A stretch of DNA of 64,000 nucleotides from Cyclobacterium xiamenense. GTDB taxonomy: Bacteria; Bacteroidota; Bacteroidia; Cytophagales; Cyclobacteriaceae. This document shows, piece by piece, positions 26,833 through 35,787 of this stretch (position 1 is the stretch's first letter; every line of letters begins with the position of its first letter). Location: the NCBI RefSeq assembly GCF_009467825.1, contig NZ_WIOK01000013.1, positions 83,878 to 147,877 on the forward strand, read 5' to 3'. The notes under the pieces were generated by a model that made no database searches, was not told the origin of the DNA, and saw only the letters and a program-made list of their open reading frames with translations. The translations under genes were made by a program, and so were the position numbers.

Positions 26833-26880
26833 CATCAACTACCCGGTTGATGCTGGGGTAGAATAATTTTTTTATTTTTT
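26833..26880 (+). promoter_or_regulatory. possible attenuator ahead of fecR: two mutually exclusive hairpins and a T-tract
   Basis: CATCAAC (26833-26839) pairs perfectly with GTTGATG (26846-26852). CTACCC (26839-26844) pairs perfectly with GGGTAG (26856-26861), and that second stem is followed by a long T-rich run (26867-26880). The stems share bases and cannot coexist, which is the layout of an anti-terminator/terminator pair. It lies just before the FecR start codon. Confidence 0.45.
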
Positions 26881-26888
26881 TACGTAAT

Positions 26889-27917
26889 ATGTTTGTTTCA
26901 AGTGTATTGCTTGAAACAACCCGCGTTTTGAAAGAAGAAAAGCTGATCCGATTTTTGAATAACCGTACCACACCTGAGGAGAATCGGGAGGTGACCGAGT
27001 GGCTGGCAGAAAATGGAGCGGAAGACCGCTTTATCGACATGCTTCGGAAGACGTGGGAAGCGGAAGCGCTCCCACAGGTGACCGAGTCCAAGCAACGGCA
27101 ATTGCTGGAGCAGATCCACCGGGCCACTGTGAAACGCCAGAGGCAGCGGCCTGCTACACGGATTTCTAGGTTCTTCTTTACTTTTGGCCGAATGGCGGCT
27201 TCCTTTTTATTGGTTGCGTTCTCTGCCTTTTACCTGCACGAGGCCTTCGTTCAAAAGGATACGGTAGAACCGCTGGCGGTGCTGCCCCCGACAAAGATCC
27301 AAAAACACACCCAGGCTGGTGAAAAGTTGACGCTACGCTTACCGGATCAGTCCGAGGTGATTGTCAATTCCCTTTCCACCATCACGTTTTATTCGGACTT
27401 TGGCGTTCGAACCCGGGAGATCGAGTTAGAGGGCGAGGCATTCTTCACCGTTGCACCGGATAAGGAAAGGCCCTTTGAAGTGAAGACCGGTACGGTAAAA
27501 ACAACGGCTTTGGGCACGGCATTCAATGCCTATGCCAGAGAGGAAGTCGTTCGGATTTCACTGACGGAGGGCAAGGTAGCCGTTGCCAGGGAGGACGAAC
27601 AGCTTTCGCTAGAGCCGGGCGAGATGGCTTCGGTTCAATTGAATGCCCATTCTGCATTGAGCAAAGGGACGTTTGATCCCATGCAGACGACGTTATGGAA
27701 GGAGGGGATGATCCGGTTTCAAAGCGAGCCTTTTGGCGAGATCCTCCAATCCCTGGAAAACTGGTACGGTGTCCGATTTGAGCGCAGCGGCGATACGAAC
27801 AGAAAAGTTACGGGGCTTTTCAAGAACGAAAGCCTGGACGCTATTTTGACCGGGTTGAGTTTCTCGCTTGGTTTTGACTACGAGATTGATAATAAGAATG
27901 TCCGAATAAAATTTTGA
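26889..27917 (+). CDS. FecR-family anti-sigma factor
   Basis: Inner-membrane anti-sigma factor that would hold the upstream ECF factor and respond to the STN domain of the downstream SusC. Residues 1-90 form the cytoplasmic sigma-binding part ('FLNNRTTPEENREVTEWLAENG'). A single membrane segment lies near 96-118 ('RMAASFLLVAFSAFYL'). The periplasmic FecR domain follows ('LPDQSEVIVNSLSTITFYSDF', 'IELEGEAFFTVAPDKERPFEVKT'), with a C-terminal DUF4974 domain ('FGEILQSLENWYGVRFE...'). At 342 residues the length is normal. The gene order sigma-FecR-SusC-SusD is the standard Bacteroidota transmembrane signalling set. Confidence 0.95.
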   Translation: MFVSSVLLETTRVLKEEKLIRFLNNRTTPEENREVTEWLAENGAEDRFIDMLRKTWEAEALPQVTESKQRQLLEQIHRATVKRQRQRPATRISRFFFTFGRMAASFLLVAFSAFYLHEAFVQKDTVEPLAVLPPTKIQKHTQAGEKLTLRLPDQSEVIVNSLSTITFYSDFGVRTREIELEGEAFFTVAPDKERPFEVKTGTVKTTALGTAFNAYAREEVVRISLTEGKVAVAREDEQLSLEPGEMASVQLNAHSALSKGTFDPMQTTLWKEGMIRFQSEPFGEILQSLENWYGVRFERSGDTNRKVTGLFKNESLDAILTGLSFSLGFDYEIDNKNVRIKF

Positions 27918-27983
27918 TTGCCTATGATAAAAATCAAAAGCAGGATAAAATCCCCATCGCCAAATGAAACATTTTACCCTGCT
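27912..27983 (+). promoter_or_regulatory. two consecutive inverted repeats between fecR and susC
   Basis: TTTTGATT (27912-27919, overlapping the fecR stop) pairs with AATCAAAA (27932-27939). Immediately after it, AGCAGGATAAAAT (27939-27951) pairs with ATTTTACCCTGCT (27971-27983) with one mismatch. No T-tract follows, so this is more likely an mRNA-processing or 5'-leader structure of the susC transcript than a terminator. Confidence 0.45.
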
Positions 27984-28020
27984 GCTTTACTGAAATCAAT
28001 TCAATAAAACACCTAAAATT

Positions 28021-31000
28021 ATGAAAAGAAAAATACTATACCTAATCAAGATGGTATCGAAAAACCTGTTTTACGGCTGTATTATCCAGTGCCTATTCAT
28101 GACCACCTTGTTGGCCAATGACTCCAAAGCACAGGTGAAGCCCATCGACGAGACCTTTCTCCGGATGGCCGATAAAGCCTGGAGTTTAAGCGACGTGTTT
28201 AAAAACCTGGAGTCCAAAACCGACTACGTATTCATATTTCCGGACGATTTGCTTGTCGACCGGGATCCGGTCGTGTTGAAAGCCGGAAAGCAATCTGTGA
28301 ACGATGTGCTCATACAACTGGCCCAGGCTTCCAAGTTGAAGTTCAGGCAGGTCAACAATGCGATCTATGTTGGTGGAAGCAGTTCGTCTGCACAGCAGCG
28401 GGAGATATCGATCACCATTGAATTTGTGGAGATTACGGGAAGGATTGTGGACGAGCAGGGCCAGCCGGTTCCCGGAGCCACCGTATTGATCGAAGGGAGC
28501 AGTACCGGTACGGTTTCCGACATCGACGGCAATTTTTCGATCGAAGCGGCCGAGGGATCCGTTTTGCTGGTGTCTTTTATCGGCTACGAATCCCAGCGGA
28601 TAACGGTAAGCAGCCAAACCAACCTAAACATCACCTTACGCGAAGACCAATCCTCGCTGGAAGAAGTGGTGGTCGTGGGGTATGGAACGCAGAAGAAGGT
28701 CAATGTAATCGGTTCTGTTTCGCAGATATCTTCCGAAAATATCGAAAACAGACCGGTCCAACAGCTTTCCCAGGCCATAGCGGGTCAGATGCCGGGCGTG
28801 ACGGTCATCCAACGATCCGGTAGACCGGGGCAGAGTGGAGGAAATATCCGAATTCGAGGGGTAGGCTCCTTTGGGGCCACACCCGATGCATTGATTCTGA
28901 TCGACGGAATACCAGGCAATATGAATGATATCAATCCGGACGATGTGCAAACCATTTCTGTATTGAAGGATGCCTCATCTGCGGCGATTTACGGTGCCAG
29001 AGCGGCCAACGGAGTTATTCTGGTAACGACCAAAAACGGATCCAATAAGAAGATGACGGTAAGCTATAACGGCTATGTCGGCTTCAATCAGCCCACCCAA
29101 TTGCCGCAATTTGTGGATTCCTGGGATTACGCAGCCATGTATAACATTGCTTCAGGGAGCAATAGCTTTACTGAAGAAGATATCGCCAACTACCGATCTC
29201 AGGCCGACCCGGATAATTATCCCAATACACGGTTTCTGGATCACGTATTTGCCGGGGATGGGATACAGACCGGCCATACAATTACATTGAACGGAGGAGA
29301 TGAAAACAACAAGTATTTTCTTTCCGGAGGACTTTTAAATCAGGAAGGCATTGTTCCAAAAAACAACTACAACCGATACAATTTGCGCCTGAACCTGGAG
29401 AATAAATTAGGTGAGGACTTCAAATTAACAACCAGGTTGTTTGGGTCGATAGAAGAACGGAATGAACCCCAAGCCACGGCAAACAAAGGGGGAGAACTAA
29501 GTGATCAATTGATTCAGAACGCCATTCGTTATCCCGCTGTATATTTGGGACAGGCGTCAAACGGTGATTTTGGAATTGGCCCGGAAAGTGGTGGAACGCC
29601 TGTTTCCTGGTTGCAATCCGATTCCTACCTGACCAATCCCCGAACACGGACCGGAATAAACATGAAATTAGATTGGACTCCCATTAATGGCCTGGTTTTG
29701 TCGGCAATCGGCGGATACAATTCCTTTTTATTGGAGCAGCGTTCCTATTTGGCGTCCCAACGATTAAACGACGACGTTTTTCACGGCCAATCCTACTTGA
29801 ATCAATTTAGCAACAAAGAGATTTTTAAAACAGCCCAATTTATCGGGGAATATTCGAAAAGCATCAATAAAAACAACCTGGATTTCTTGGTGGGGTATAC
29901 CTTCGAAAATCAGGTAAATACCTACTTCAACGGCTACCGACAGGATTTTCCTAGTAACGACTATACCGTGATCGACATGGGAGGTGCGGATAACCAACGA
30001 GTGGGAGGGTTTGACGAGGAATGGGCCATACAATCGCTGATTACCCGGGTCAAATTCAACCACGATGAAAAATATTTGTTTGAAACCACGCTACGTTACG
30101 ACGGATCGTCCAGGTTTCCCGAAAACAACAAATATGCACTTTTCCCCTCCATGGCAGTCGGTTGGAGGCTTTCGGATGAAGCCATCCTGGAAGATGTGAA
30201 TTGGTTGTCGGATTTTAAATTAAAGGCTTCATGGGGTATTTTAGGAAACCAAAACATTGGCAATTACCCCTACCAGACGGTGTTGAATTCGGGACGCAAT
30301 TATCCTTTTGGCGGAAGCATTTCCACCGGGGCCGCCTATTCCGATTACAGGGACGATAACATCCGTTGGGAATCCACCGAAACGTTGGATTTTGGCGCAG
30401 AAACGAGTTTCCTGGAGGGGAAGCTATCCTTTAATTTCACCTATTTTAACCGAAATACAACCGATATCCTATTTCAGCCCACCGCAAGTGTCTCGTCCAT
30501 ATTGGGTGTAGGCATTGGAGAGATCAATACCGGCGCAGCCAGAAATAGCGGCTGGGAATTTGACTTTGGTTTCCGGGATCAGGTAAGGGAATTTCAGTAT
30601 TCCGTATCGGGTAATTTTTCCATTATCAACAACGAAGTAGTTACGCTTGGCCTGGGAAATGTAGCGCAACCAAATGGCCTGGTAGGTAATGGATCCACGT
30701 TGTTTTTAGGCTTTCCCATGGAGATGTATTACGGTTACGAATCGGATGGTGTATTTCTAAATGACGAAGACATAACGGCCTGGCCAAATCAAGCAGCCAT
30801 TACACCAAATCCCCGGCCGGGAGATATCCGGTACAAGGATATCAGTGGGCCAGACGGAGTACCTGACGGACGAGTGGACCCTACCTACGACAGGAATTTT
30901 TTGGGTAGCAGGATTCCCAGGTACACCTATGGCCTCAATTTTGGCTCAAAATACAAAGGATTTGACCTTTCCATCTTCCTACAGGGAGTTTCCGGGGTAG

Positions 31001-31401
31001 AGGGTTTTCTAAACAACTATGCCGGCTGGGCATTTTTCAATCTTGGAAATATTCAGCAATGGCAGATGGACGGCAGGTTCAATCCGGATAGTCCCGAGCG
31101 GTACCCCGCGTATCCCCGATTGGAGGTCATCACCAATAGTGGAACGCCGAATACGGTCATTTCTGATTTTTGGGTGATCAATGCATCCTATCTGCGGGTG
31201 AAGAACCTTCAGTTGGGATATACCCTTTCTCCTTCTGTCCTCGAACGAATTGGACTGCAGAATTTACGACTGTACCTGAGCGGTGAAAACGTGCTTTCGT
31301 TTACTTCGTACGCAGAAGGCTGGGATCCCGAAATCAATACAGGAGGAGCATATTACCCCATTTTGGCAACCTACACGCTAGGGATCAACGCTCGATTTTA
31401 G
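28021..31401 (+). CDS. SusC/RagA-family TonB-dependent transporter with N-terminal STN signalling domain
   Basis: Outer-membrane TonB-dependent importer, 1126 residues. After the signal peptide comes a secretin/TonB short N-terminal (STN) domain at about 50-117 ('FLRMADKAWSLSDVFKNLESKTDYVFIF'), which contacts FecR. A carboxypeptidase-regulatory-like beta-sandwich lies at about 138-208 ('ITGRIVDEQGQPVPGATVLIEG'). The TonB-dependent plug ('VVVVGYGTQKKVNVIGSVS', 'IRIRGVGSFG', 'LKDASSAAIYGARAANGVI') and a 22-strand barrel ending in a C-terminal Phe follow. The STN domain is the reason to link this transporter to the upstream sigma/FecR pair. SusD starts 24 bases downstream. The substrate is unknown; the next genes suggest a phosphorylated or sulfated compound. 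Confidence 0.96.
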   Translation: MKRKILYLIKMVSKNLFYGCIIQCLFMTTLLANDSKAQVKPIDETFLRMADKAWSLSDVFKNLESKTDYVFIFPDDLLVDRDPVVLKAGKQSVNDVLIQLAQASKLKFRQVNNAIYVGGSSSSAQQREISITIEFVEITGRIVDEQGQPVPGATVLIEGSSTGTVSDIDGNFSIEAAEGSVLLVSFIGYESQRITVSSQTNLNITLREDQSSLEEVVVVGYGTQKKVNVIGSVSQISSENIENRPVQQLSQAIAGQMPGVTVIQRSGRPGQSGGNIRIRGVGSFGATPDALILIDGIPGNMNDINPDDVQTISVLKDASSAAIYGARAANGVILVTTKNGSNKKMTVSYNGYVGFNQPTQLPQFVDSWDYAAMYNIASGSNSFTEEDIANYRSQADPDNYPNTRFLDHVFAGDGIQTGHTITLNGGDENNKYFLSGGLLNQEGIVPKNNYNRYNLRLNLENKLGEDFKLTTRLFGSIEERNEPQATANKGGELSDQLIQNAIRYPAVYLGQASNGDFGIGPESGGTPVSWLQSDSYLTNPRTRTGINMKLDWTPINGLVLSAIGGYNSFLLEQRSYLASQRLNDDVFHGQSYLNQFSNKEIFKTAQFIGEYSKSINKNNLDFLVGYTFENQVNTYFNGYRQDFPSNDYTVIDMGGADNQRVGGFDEEWAIQSLITRVKFNHDEKYLFETTLRYDGSSRFPENNKYALFPSMAVGWRLSDEAILEDVNWLSDFKLKASWGILGNQNIGNYPYQTVLNSGRNYPFGGSISTGAAYSDYRDDNIRWESTETLDFGAETSFLEGKLSFNFTYFNRNTTDILFQPTASVSSILGVGIGEINTGAARNSGWEFDFGFRDQVREFQYSVSGNFSIINNEVVTLGLGNVAQPNGLVGNGSTLFLGFPMEMYYGYESDGVFLNDEDITAWPNQAAITPNPRPGDIRYKDISGPDGVPDGRVDPTYDRNFLGSRIPRYTYGLNFGSKYKGFDLSIFLQGVSGVEGFLNNYAGWAFFNLGNIQQWQMDGRFNPDSPERYPAYPRLEVITNSGTPNTVISDFWVINASYLRVKNLQLGYTLSPSVLERIGLQNLRLYLSGENVLSFTSYAEGWDPEINTGGAYYPILATYTLGINARF

Positions 31402-31425
31402 TTCTAATCAAAAAAGAAAATTACC

Positions 31426-33063
31426 ATGAAAAATATAGCGAAGACGTTCATTTCCTTGGTGATGCTAACTTCGGTGGTGTCCTGTGATGAAAAACTAGAG
31501 CAATTTCCAACCAATGCATTTGCAAGCGGAACCTTTTGGAACTCGGAATCCAATGCCCTGATCGCACTGACGGGCATGTACCGCGGAAATATCAACTACG
31601 GAACGCAGGTTGTCCCCTCGGATTGGTGGACTTATTGCGGGATCGTGTTTTTAGAGTTTGCGACCGATAATGCCTACGACAGACGAGGCGATAATTCTAC
31701 CTACAACCGGCTGACGGACGGTACCCTGTTACCCAACAATAACGTGGTCAACGGGTATTGGCAAGGCTCTTACCGACGTATCGCGATCACCAATGATTTT
31801 TTGGAGAACATTGACAATGTAGCGATGCCCGAAGAAAAACGCGAGCGGATGAAAAGCGAAGCGAGGTTTTTGCGGGCGACGCAGTATTTTTACCTGTCCC
31901 AGTTTTGGGGAGATGTTCCCCTGGTTACCTCTACTTTAACACCGGATGAAGCAAACACTGTCCTAAAATCACCGAAATCCGAAATCGTTGATTTCACCAT
32001 TCGCGAATTGGAAGAGGCCGTGGCGGGATTGCCAAGATTCTCGGATATTCCTTCCTCGGAAATAGGAAGGGCGAGCAAGCAAGCGGCACTCGCCTTTCTA
32101 GGTAGGCTATTTCTGGCGGAAAAGCGGTACCAGGAGGCTTCAGCGGTGTACCAGCAAATCATCAATTACGGTGATAACATCATCGATTCCGAATACGGAC
32201 CGCTGTTCAATACCCAAAACGAAAACAGCAGCGAAAATATTTTTAGCGTTCAGTTTGTACCTGGGCTCGCCCCGAATGCCATGCCCCAACACGCGTATCC
32301 CGCAGCTTCCAGTGGATGGCACATCATCAACCCACTGGGAAGCTTGGCAGAGGAATATGGGTTCGATGACGGTACGCCCTTTTCCTACGACGATCCAAAG
32401 TTTGTTCAGGAGGACATGGGAGCGAATCGGGACCAGCGGTTTCGGGATACCTTTATCTGGAACGAATCCACCTTTCAGGGGAGGAGGTATGTATGCCATC
32501 CAGATTCGACCCAATCCGTGGATCAGCTCACCTACTCCAAACAAGCGACCCGTACCGGATTCGGATTCAGAAAGTACTTTGACGAATCCTTCAATGGCAA
32601 TCTTCGCAACGATTATGGAGGAAATATTCCCATAATCCGCTACGCCGAAGTTTTACTTAGCTACCTGGAGGCAGAACTCGAAGCAGGTAACGCGATAACT
32701 CAGGATTTGCTGGATCAAACCATTAACCGGGTTCGCGGAAGGGAATCGGTAGATTTACCCCCCATCACCGAAACCAACCCGGATCTACTCCGGGATATCC
32801 TTCGACGCGAGCGACGGATAGAATTGGCGTTTGAAGGGACGCGCTTATGGGATATTTTCCGATGGGAAATTGGAGATGACGTTTTAAATGGTGATTTTTG
32901 GGGAGCCCCGTTTCCCGATTCGGAAAGGTACCCAACCACTTCAATCAAGTTGGACCCGCAATCCAGATGGTATGTCACCTCGAAAAGCTTTCGGCCCGGC
33001 GTTGACGATAAATGGCCTATCCCGGAATCTGAAACGAACATTAATCCAAACCTGGCCGATTAA
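31426..33063 (+). CDS. SusD/RagB-family outer-membrane lipoprotein
   Basis: Surface lipoprotein partner of the preceding SusC. The lipobox (SVVSC) lies near residue 20. The SusD N-terminal helical part ('FWNSESNALIALTGMYRG') and TPR-like core ('RMKSEARFLRATQYFYLSQFWGDVPLVTS') are followed by the C-terminal signature 'IRYAEVLLSYLEAELEAG...LRRERRIELAFEGTRLWDIFRW' and a terminal 'WPIPESETNINPNL'. 545 residues is normal. It captures the substrate and closes over the transporter. Confidence 0.96.
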   Translation: MKNIAKTFISLVMLTSVVSCDEKLEQFPTNAFASGTFWNSESNALIALTGMYRGNINYGTQVVPSDWWTYCGIVFLEFATDNAYDRRGDNSTYNRLTDGTLLPNNNVVNGYWQGSYRRIAITNDFLENIDNVAMPEEKRERMKSEARFLRATQYFYLSQFWGDVPLVTSTLTPDEANTVLKSPKSEIVDFTIRELEEAVAGLPRFSDIPSSEIGRASKQAALAFLGRLFLAEKRYQEASAVYQQIINYGDNIIDSEYGPLFNTQNENSSENIFSVQFVPGLAPNAMPQHAYPAASSGWHIINPLGSLAEEYGFDDGTPFSYDDPKFVQEDMGANRDQRFRDTFIWNESTFQGRRYVCHPDSTQSVDQLTYSKQATRTGFGFRKYFDESFNGNLRNDYGGNIPIIRYAEVLLSYLEAELEAGNAITQDLLDQTINRVRGRESVDLPPITETNPDLLRDILRRERRIELAFEGTRLWDIFRWEIGDDVLNGDFWGAPFPDSERYPTTSIKLDPQSRWYVTSKSFRPGVDDKWPIPESETNINPNLAD

Positions 33064-33079
33064 TCGCCTATAAAACCGA

Positions 33080-33116
33080 GCCCCACCCGACTGGCGTTAT
33101 CCAGGCGGGAATGGGC
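33080..33116 (+). terminator. long imperfect stem-loop between susD and the phosphatase gene
   Basis: Nested complementary blocks GCCC/GGGC, CCCG/CGGG and CTGG/CCAG surround the loop CGTTAT. There is no T-tract. It is likely to stabilise or trim the susCD mRNA and lower expression of downstream genes rather than end transcription. Confidence 0.45.
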
Positions 33117-33139
33117 CGCTTGTAGAAAAATAGAAACAA

Positions 33140-35755
33140 ATGAAACGAAGACACGCAGTAAAAGCAATCGCACTCGGAACGGTTACTCCACATTTGCTCT
33201 TGGGCGCATCCGCAGCCGCTAAACCCGGCCCTCAGGCCCTTAGAACGATGGCAGCTTCGCCTTTTGCCAGCACCTGGCAACAATGGCCGGATATGCCCTG
33301 GGTGGGCCCGGAGTATTGGGGAAACCGACTGCAGGATTGGGAAATCAGACAGGGGAGAGCCGTGTGTGTGATCGCTGATAAAAATCGTTCCCTGTACAGC
33401 CTTACCCATCAATTGGGAACCGAAACCGGGAATTTTACCCTGCAAGTAAGCATGGAATGGCTCAATGCTGCAGCCAAAGGCATCCCCCAAGCCTATGCCG
33501 GATTTCGTCTGGCAGCCAAGGGTAAATTTCCCAATTACCGCTCGGCGGCCGTTTTTGGCCAGGGACTGGACGCGGGTATCAACGGTCAGGGCTACCTGTT
33601 TGTCGGTGAAAAAACCGGCAGCCAGCCCATCCCGCTTGACGCGGAAGTAACCCTGCGCCTCGATGGAACAGGCAATGAACTGCAACTCAAAGCCCTGCAT
33701 GCCGGTAACGGTAAATTGCTGGGCATGTTGACCTATACCCAACCCAATGCAAACTGGGAAGGCAACCTGGGCCTGTGTGCCCATTTCCCACTGGAAGGAA
33801 ACAGCGATCCTTCGGTAGCCTTTTCCGATTGGCAGATTTCCGGCAACGCTATTGTCGGCAGCCCGGAGCAGGTATTCGGCCCCATCTGCTTTGCGCAGTA
33901 CACGCTGCACCGGGGCACCTTGAAACTGGCCGCTCAGCTGGCCCCTGTAGATCAGGTACCCGGCCTGAAGGTAAGCCTGCAGGTAAAAAAGAACGGTCAA
34001 TGGACCACAGTGCAACAAAGCAAACCCGATCCCCTCGGCCGGGTTGCACATTTCCGTCAGGAAAACTGGAGCGCCGAAGAAGCCATTCCCTACCGGGTGA
34101 AACTGGAACTACCGTTGAAATCAGGCCTGCAATCCTATACCTACGAAGGGACCATTGCCCGGGAACCTTCTTCCGAAGAAAAAGTAAAAATGGCCTTGTT
34201 TAGTTGTAATGCCGATTACGGCTTTCCCGATCAGGAGGTGGCTGTAAACGTGGGCAAGCAGCAGCCGGACCTGGCGGTGTTTCTGGGCGATCAGTTTTAC
34301 GAAAGTACCGGAGGTTTTGGCATCCAAACCGCGCCCCTGGAAAAATCCAGTCTGGATTACCTGCGCAAATGGTACCTATTTGGCTGGTCTTACCGGGAAA
34401 TTTTCCGCCATATTCCCAGCGCCTTTATACCCGATGACCACGACGTATACCACGGTAATGTCTGGGGTGAAGGCGGAAAATCAGCACCAACCGACGAGGG
34501 ATGGGGCTACGTGGCACAAGATCAGGGAGGCTACAAAATGCCTCCCGAATGGGTGAACATGGTGCAGTTGACCCAAACCGGGCACCTGCCGGACCCCTAC
34601 GACCCGCGTCCGGTCAAGCAAGGAATCGGCACCTATTATACCGATTGGCTTTACGGAGGTATTAGCTTTGCTATTCTGGAAGATAGAAAGTTCAAATCTG
34701 CACCCAAAAACGTGCTACCCGAAGAGGCCAAGGTACTCAACGGCTTTATTCAAAATCCGGAATTCGATATCAAAGCGCACTACGACGTGGACGCACAGTT
34801 ACTGGGTGAACGTCAACTGGAATTTCTGGAGCACTGGTCCACGGACTGGACTCAGGGAGCCGAAATGAAAGCGGTTTTGTCGCAAACCAACTTCTGTACG
34901 GTGGCCACCTTACCAAAAGGCAGCATCATCGACAGCATCGTGCCCAAATTGCCCATCCCGCCACCCGGGGAATACGTCTCCGGCGATGCCCCTACCACGG
35001 ACATGGACTCCAACGGCTGGCCCCAAAAAGGTAGAGACGAAGCGCTTCGCATCATACGAAAAGCCTTTGCCCTTCACGTGGCCGGCGACCAACACCTGGC
35101 CTCGGTGGTGCACTACGGGGTAGACGAACACGGGGATGCCGGCTATGCCTTTGCCGGACCGGCATTGAACAATCTCTTTCCCAGACGCTGGTGGCCGGAA
35201 TTGCCCGAAGGGCATGTGCCTTTACCAGGAAAACCAGCCTATACCGGTGATTTTGAAGACGGCTTTGGCAACAAGATGACCGTTCATGCCGTGGCCAATC
35301 CTCAAAAGAGGGACCGGGAACCTGCCTTGATCTACGACCGGGCCACGGGATACGGCCTGGTCACCTTTGATAAAGTTCAGAAGGAAATGCACCTGGAATG
35401 CTGGCCCCGATACGTTGATCCGGAAGAGAATCCGAATGGACAGTACGCGGGCTGGCCCATGACCATTTCCCAGCAGGACAATTACGCAAGGGCGGCTGTC
35501 GGTACCCTACCGGAACTAGACCTAAGTGCCTGTCGACAACCGATTGTTCAGGTTAGGGATGAGGAAAGCGGGGAGTTGGTCTATTCCCTGCGCGTGCGGG
35601 AAAAGCACTTCCGTCCCAGGGTCTTTTCCGACGCCAAACACATCGTGCGTGTTTGGGAAGATGGTGCGAACAGGGAACAGGTTTTTTCCGGATTGACACT
35701 GGATCGTCTGGAAGAAAACCAGTTGCAGGTCATCCCGCAACCCTTGAAAGCGTAA
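33140..35755 (+). CDS. PhoD-like metallophosphatase with an N-terminal jelly-roll extension
   Basis: The C-terminal half (from about residue 350) is a PhoD-like phosphodiesterase/alkaline phosphatase: 'ALFSCNADYGFP' near 350, 'LAVFLGDQFYES' near 380, 'IPDDHDVYHGN' near 430 and 'HVAGDQHLASVVHYG' near 648 carry the metal-binding Asp, Asn and His residues. The N-terminus 'MKRRHAVKAIALGTVTPHLLLGASAA' has twin arginines and resembles a Tat signal, fitting a cofactor-loaded export substrate. Residues about 45-235 ('GNRLQDWEIRQGRAVCVI...VAFSDWQISGNA') look like a LamG/DUF1080-type jelly roll, which most PhoD proteins lack. The substrate is probably a phosphate ester imported or exposed by the adjacent SusCD pair. 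Confidence 0.85.
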   Translation: MKRRHAVKAIALGTVTPHLLLGASAAAKPGPQALRTMAASPFASTWQQWPDMPWVGPEYWGNRLQDWEIRQGRAVCVIADKNRSLYSLTHQLGTETGNFTLQVSMEWLNAAAKGIPQAYAGFRLAAKGKFPNYRSAAVFGQGLDAGINGQGYLFVGEKTGSQPIPLDAEVTLRLDGTGNELQLKALHAGNGKLLGMLTYTQPNANWEGNLGLCAHFPLEGNSDPSVAFSDWQISGNAIVGSPEQVFGPICFAQYTLHRGTLKLAAQLAPVDQVPGLKVSLQVKKNGQWTTVQQSKPDPLGRVAHFRQENWSAEEAIPYRVKLELPLKSGLQSYTYEGTIAREPSSEEKVKMALFSCNADYGFPDQEVAVNVGKQQPDLAVFLGDQFYESTGGFGIQTAPLEKSSLDYLRKWYLFGWSYREIFRHIPSAFIPDDHDVYHGNVWGEGGKSAPTDEGWGYVAQDQGGYKMPPEWVNMVQLTQTGHLPDPYDPRPVKQGIGTYYTDWLYGGISFAILEDRKFKSAPKNVLPEEAKVLNGFIQNPEFDIKAHYDVDAQLLGERQLEFLEHWSTDWTQGAEMKAVLSQTNFCTVATLPKGSIIDSIVPKLPIPPPGEYVSGDAPTTDMDSNGWPQKGRDEALRIIRKAFALHVAGDQHLASVVHYGVDEHGDAGYAFAGPALNNLFPRRWWPELPEGHVPLPGKPAYTGDFEDGFGNKMTVHAVANPQKRDREPALIYDRATGYGLVTFDKVQKEMHLECWPRYVDPEENPNGQYAGWPMTISQQDNYARAAVGTLPELDLSACRQPIVQVRDEESGELVYSLRVREKHFRPRVFSDAKHIVRVWEDGANREQVFSGLTLDRLEENQLQVIPQPLKA

Positions 35756-35787
35756 TTGAAATTTACTAGTCACGTCAGAAAAAACGA

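Noticed and set aside
33068-34051. 327-codon minus-strand open frame opposite the PhoD gene
   Set aside because: Shadow frame; the plus strand has unmistakable PhoD motifs and a signal peptide.
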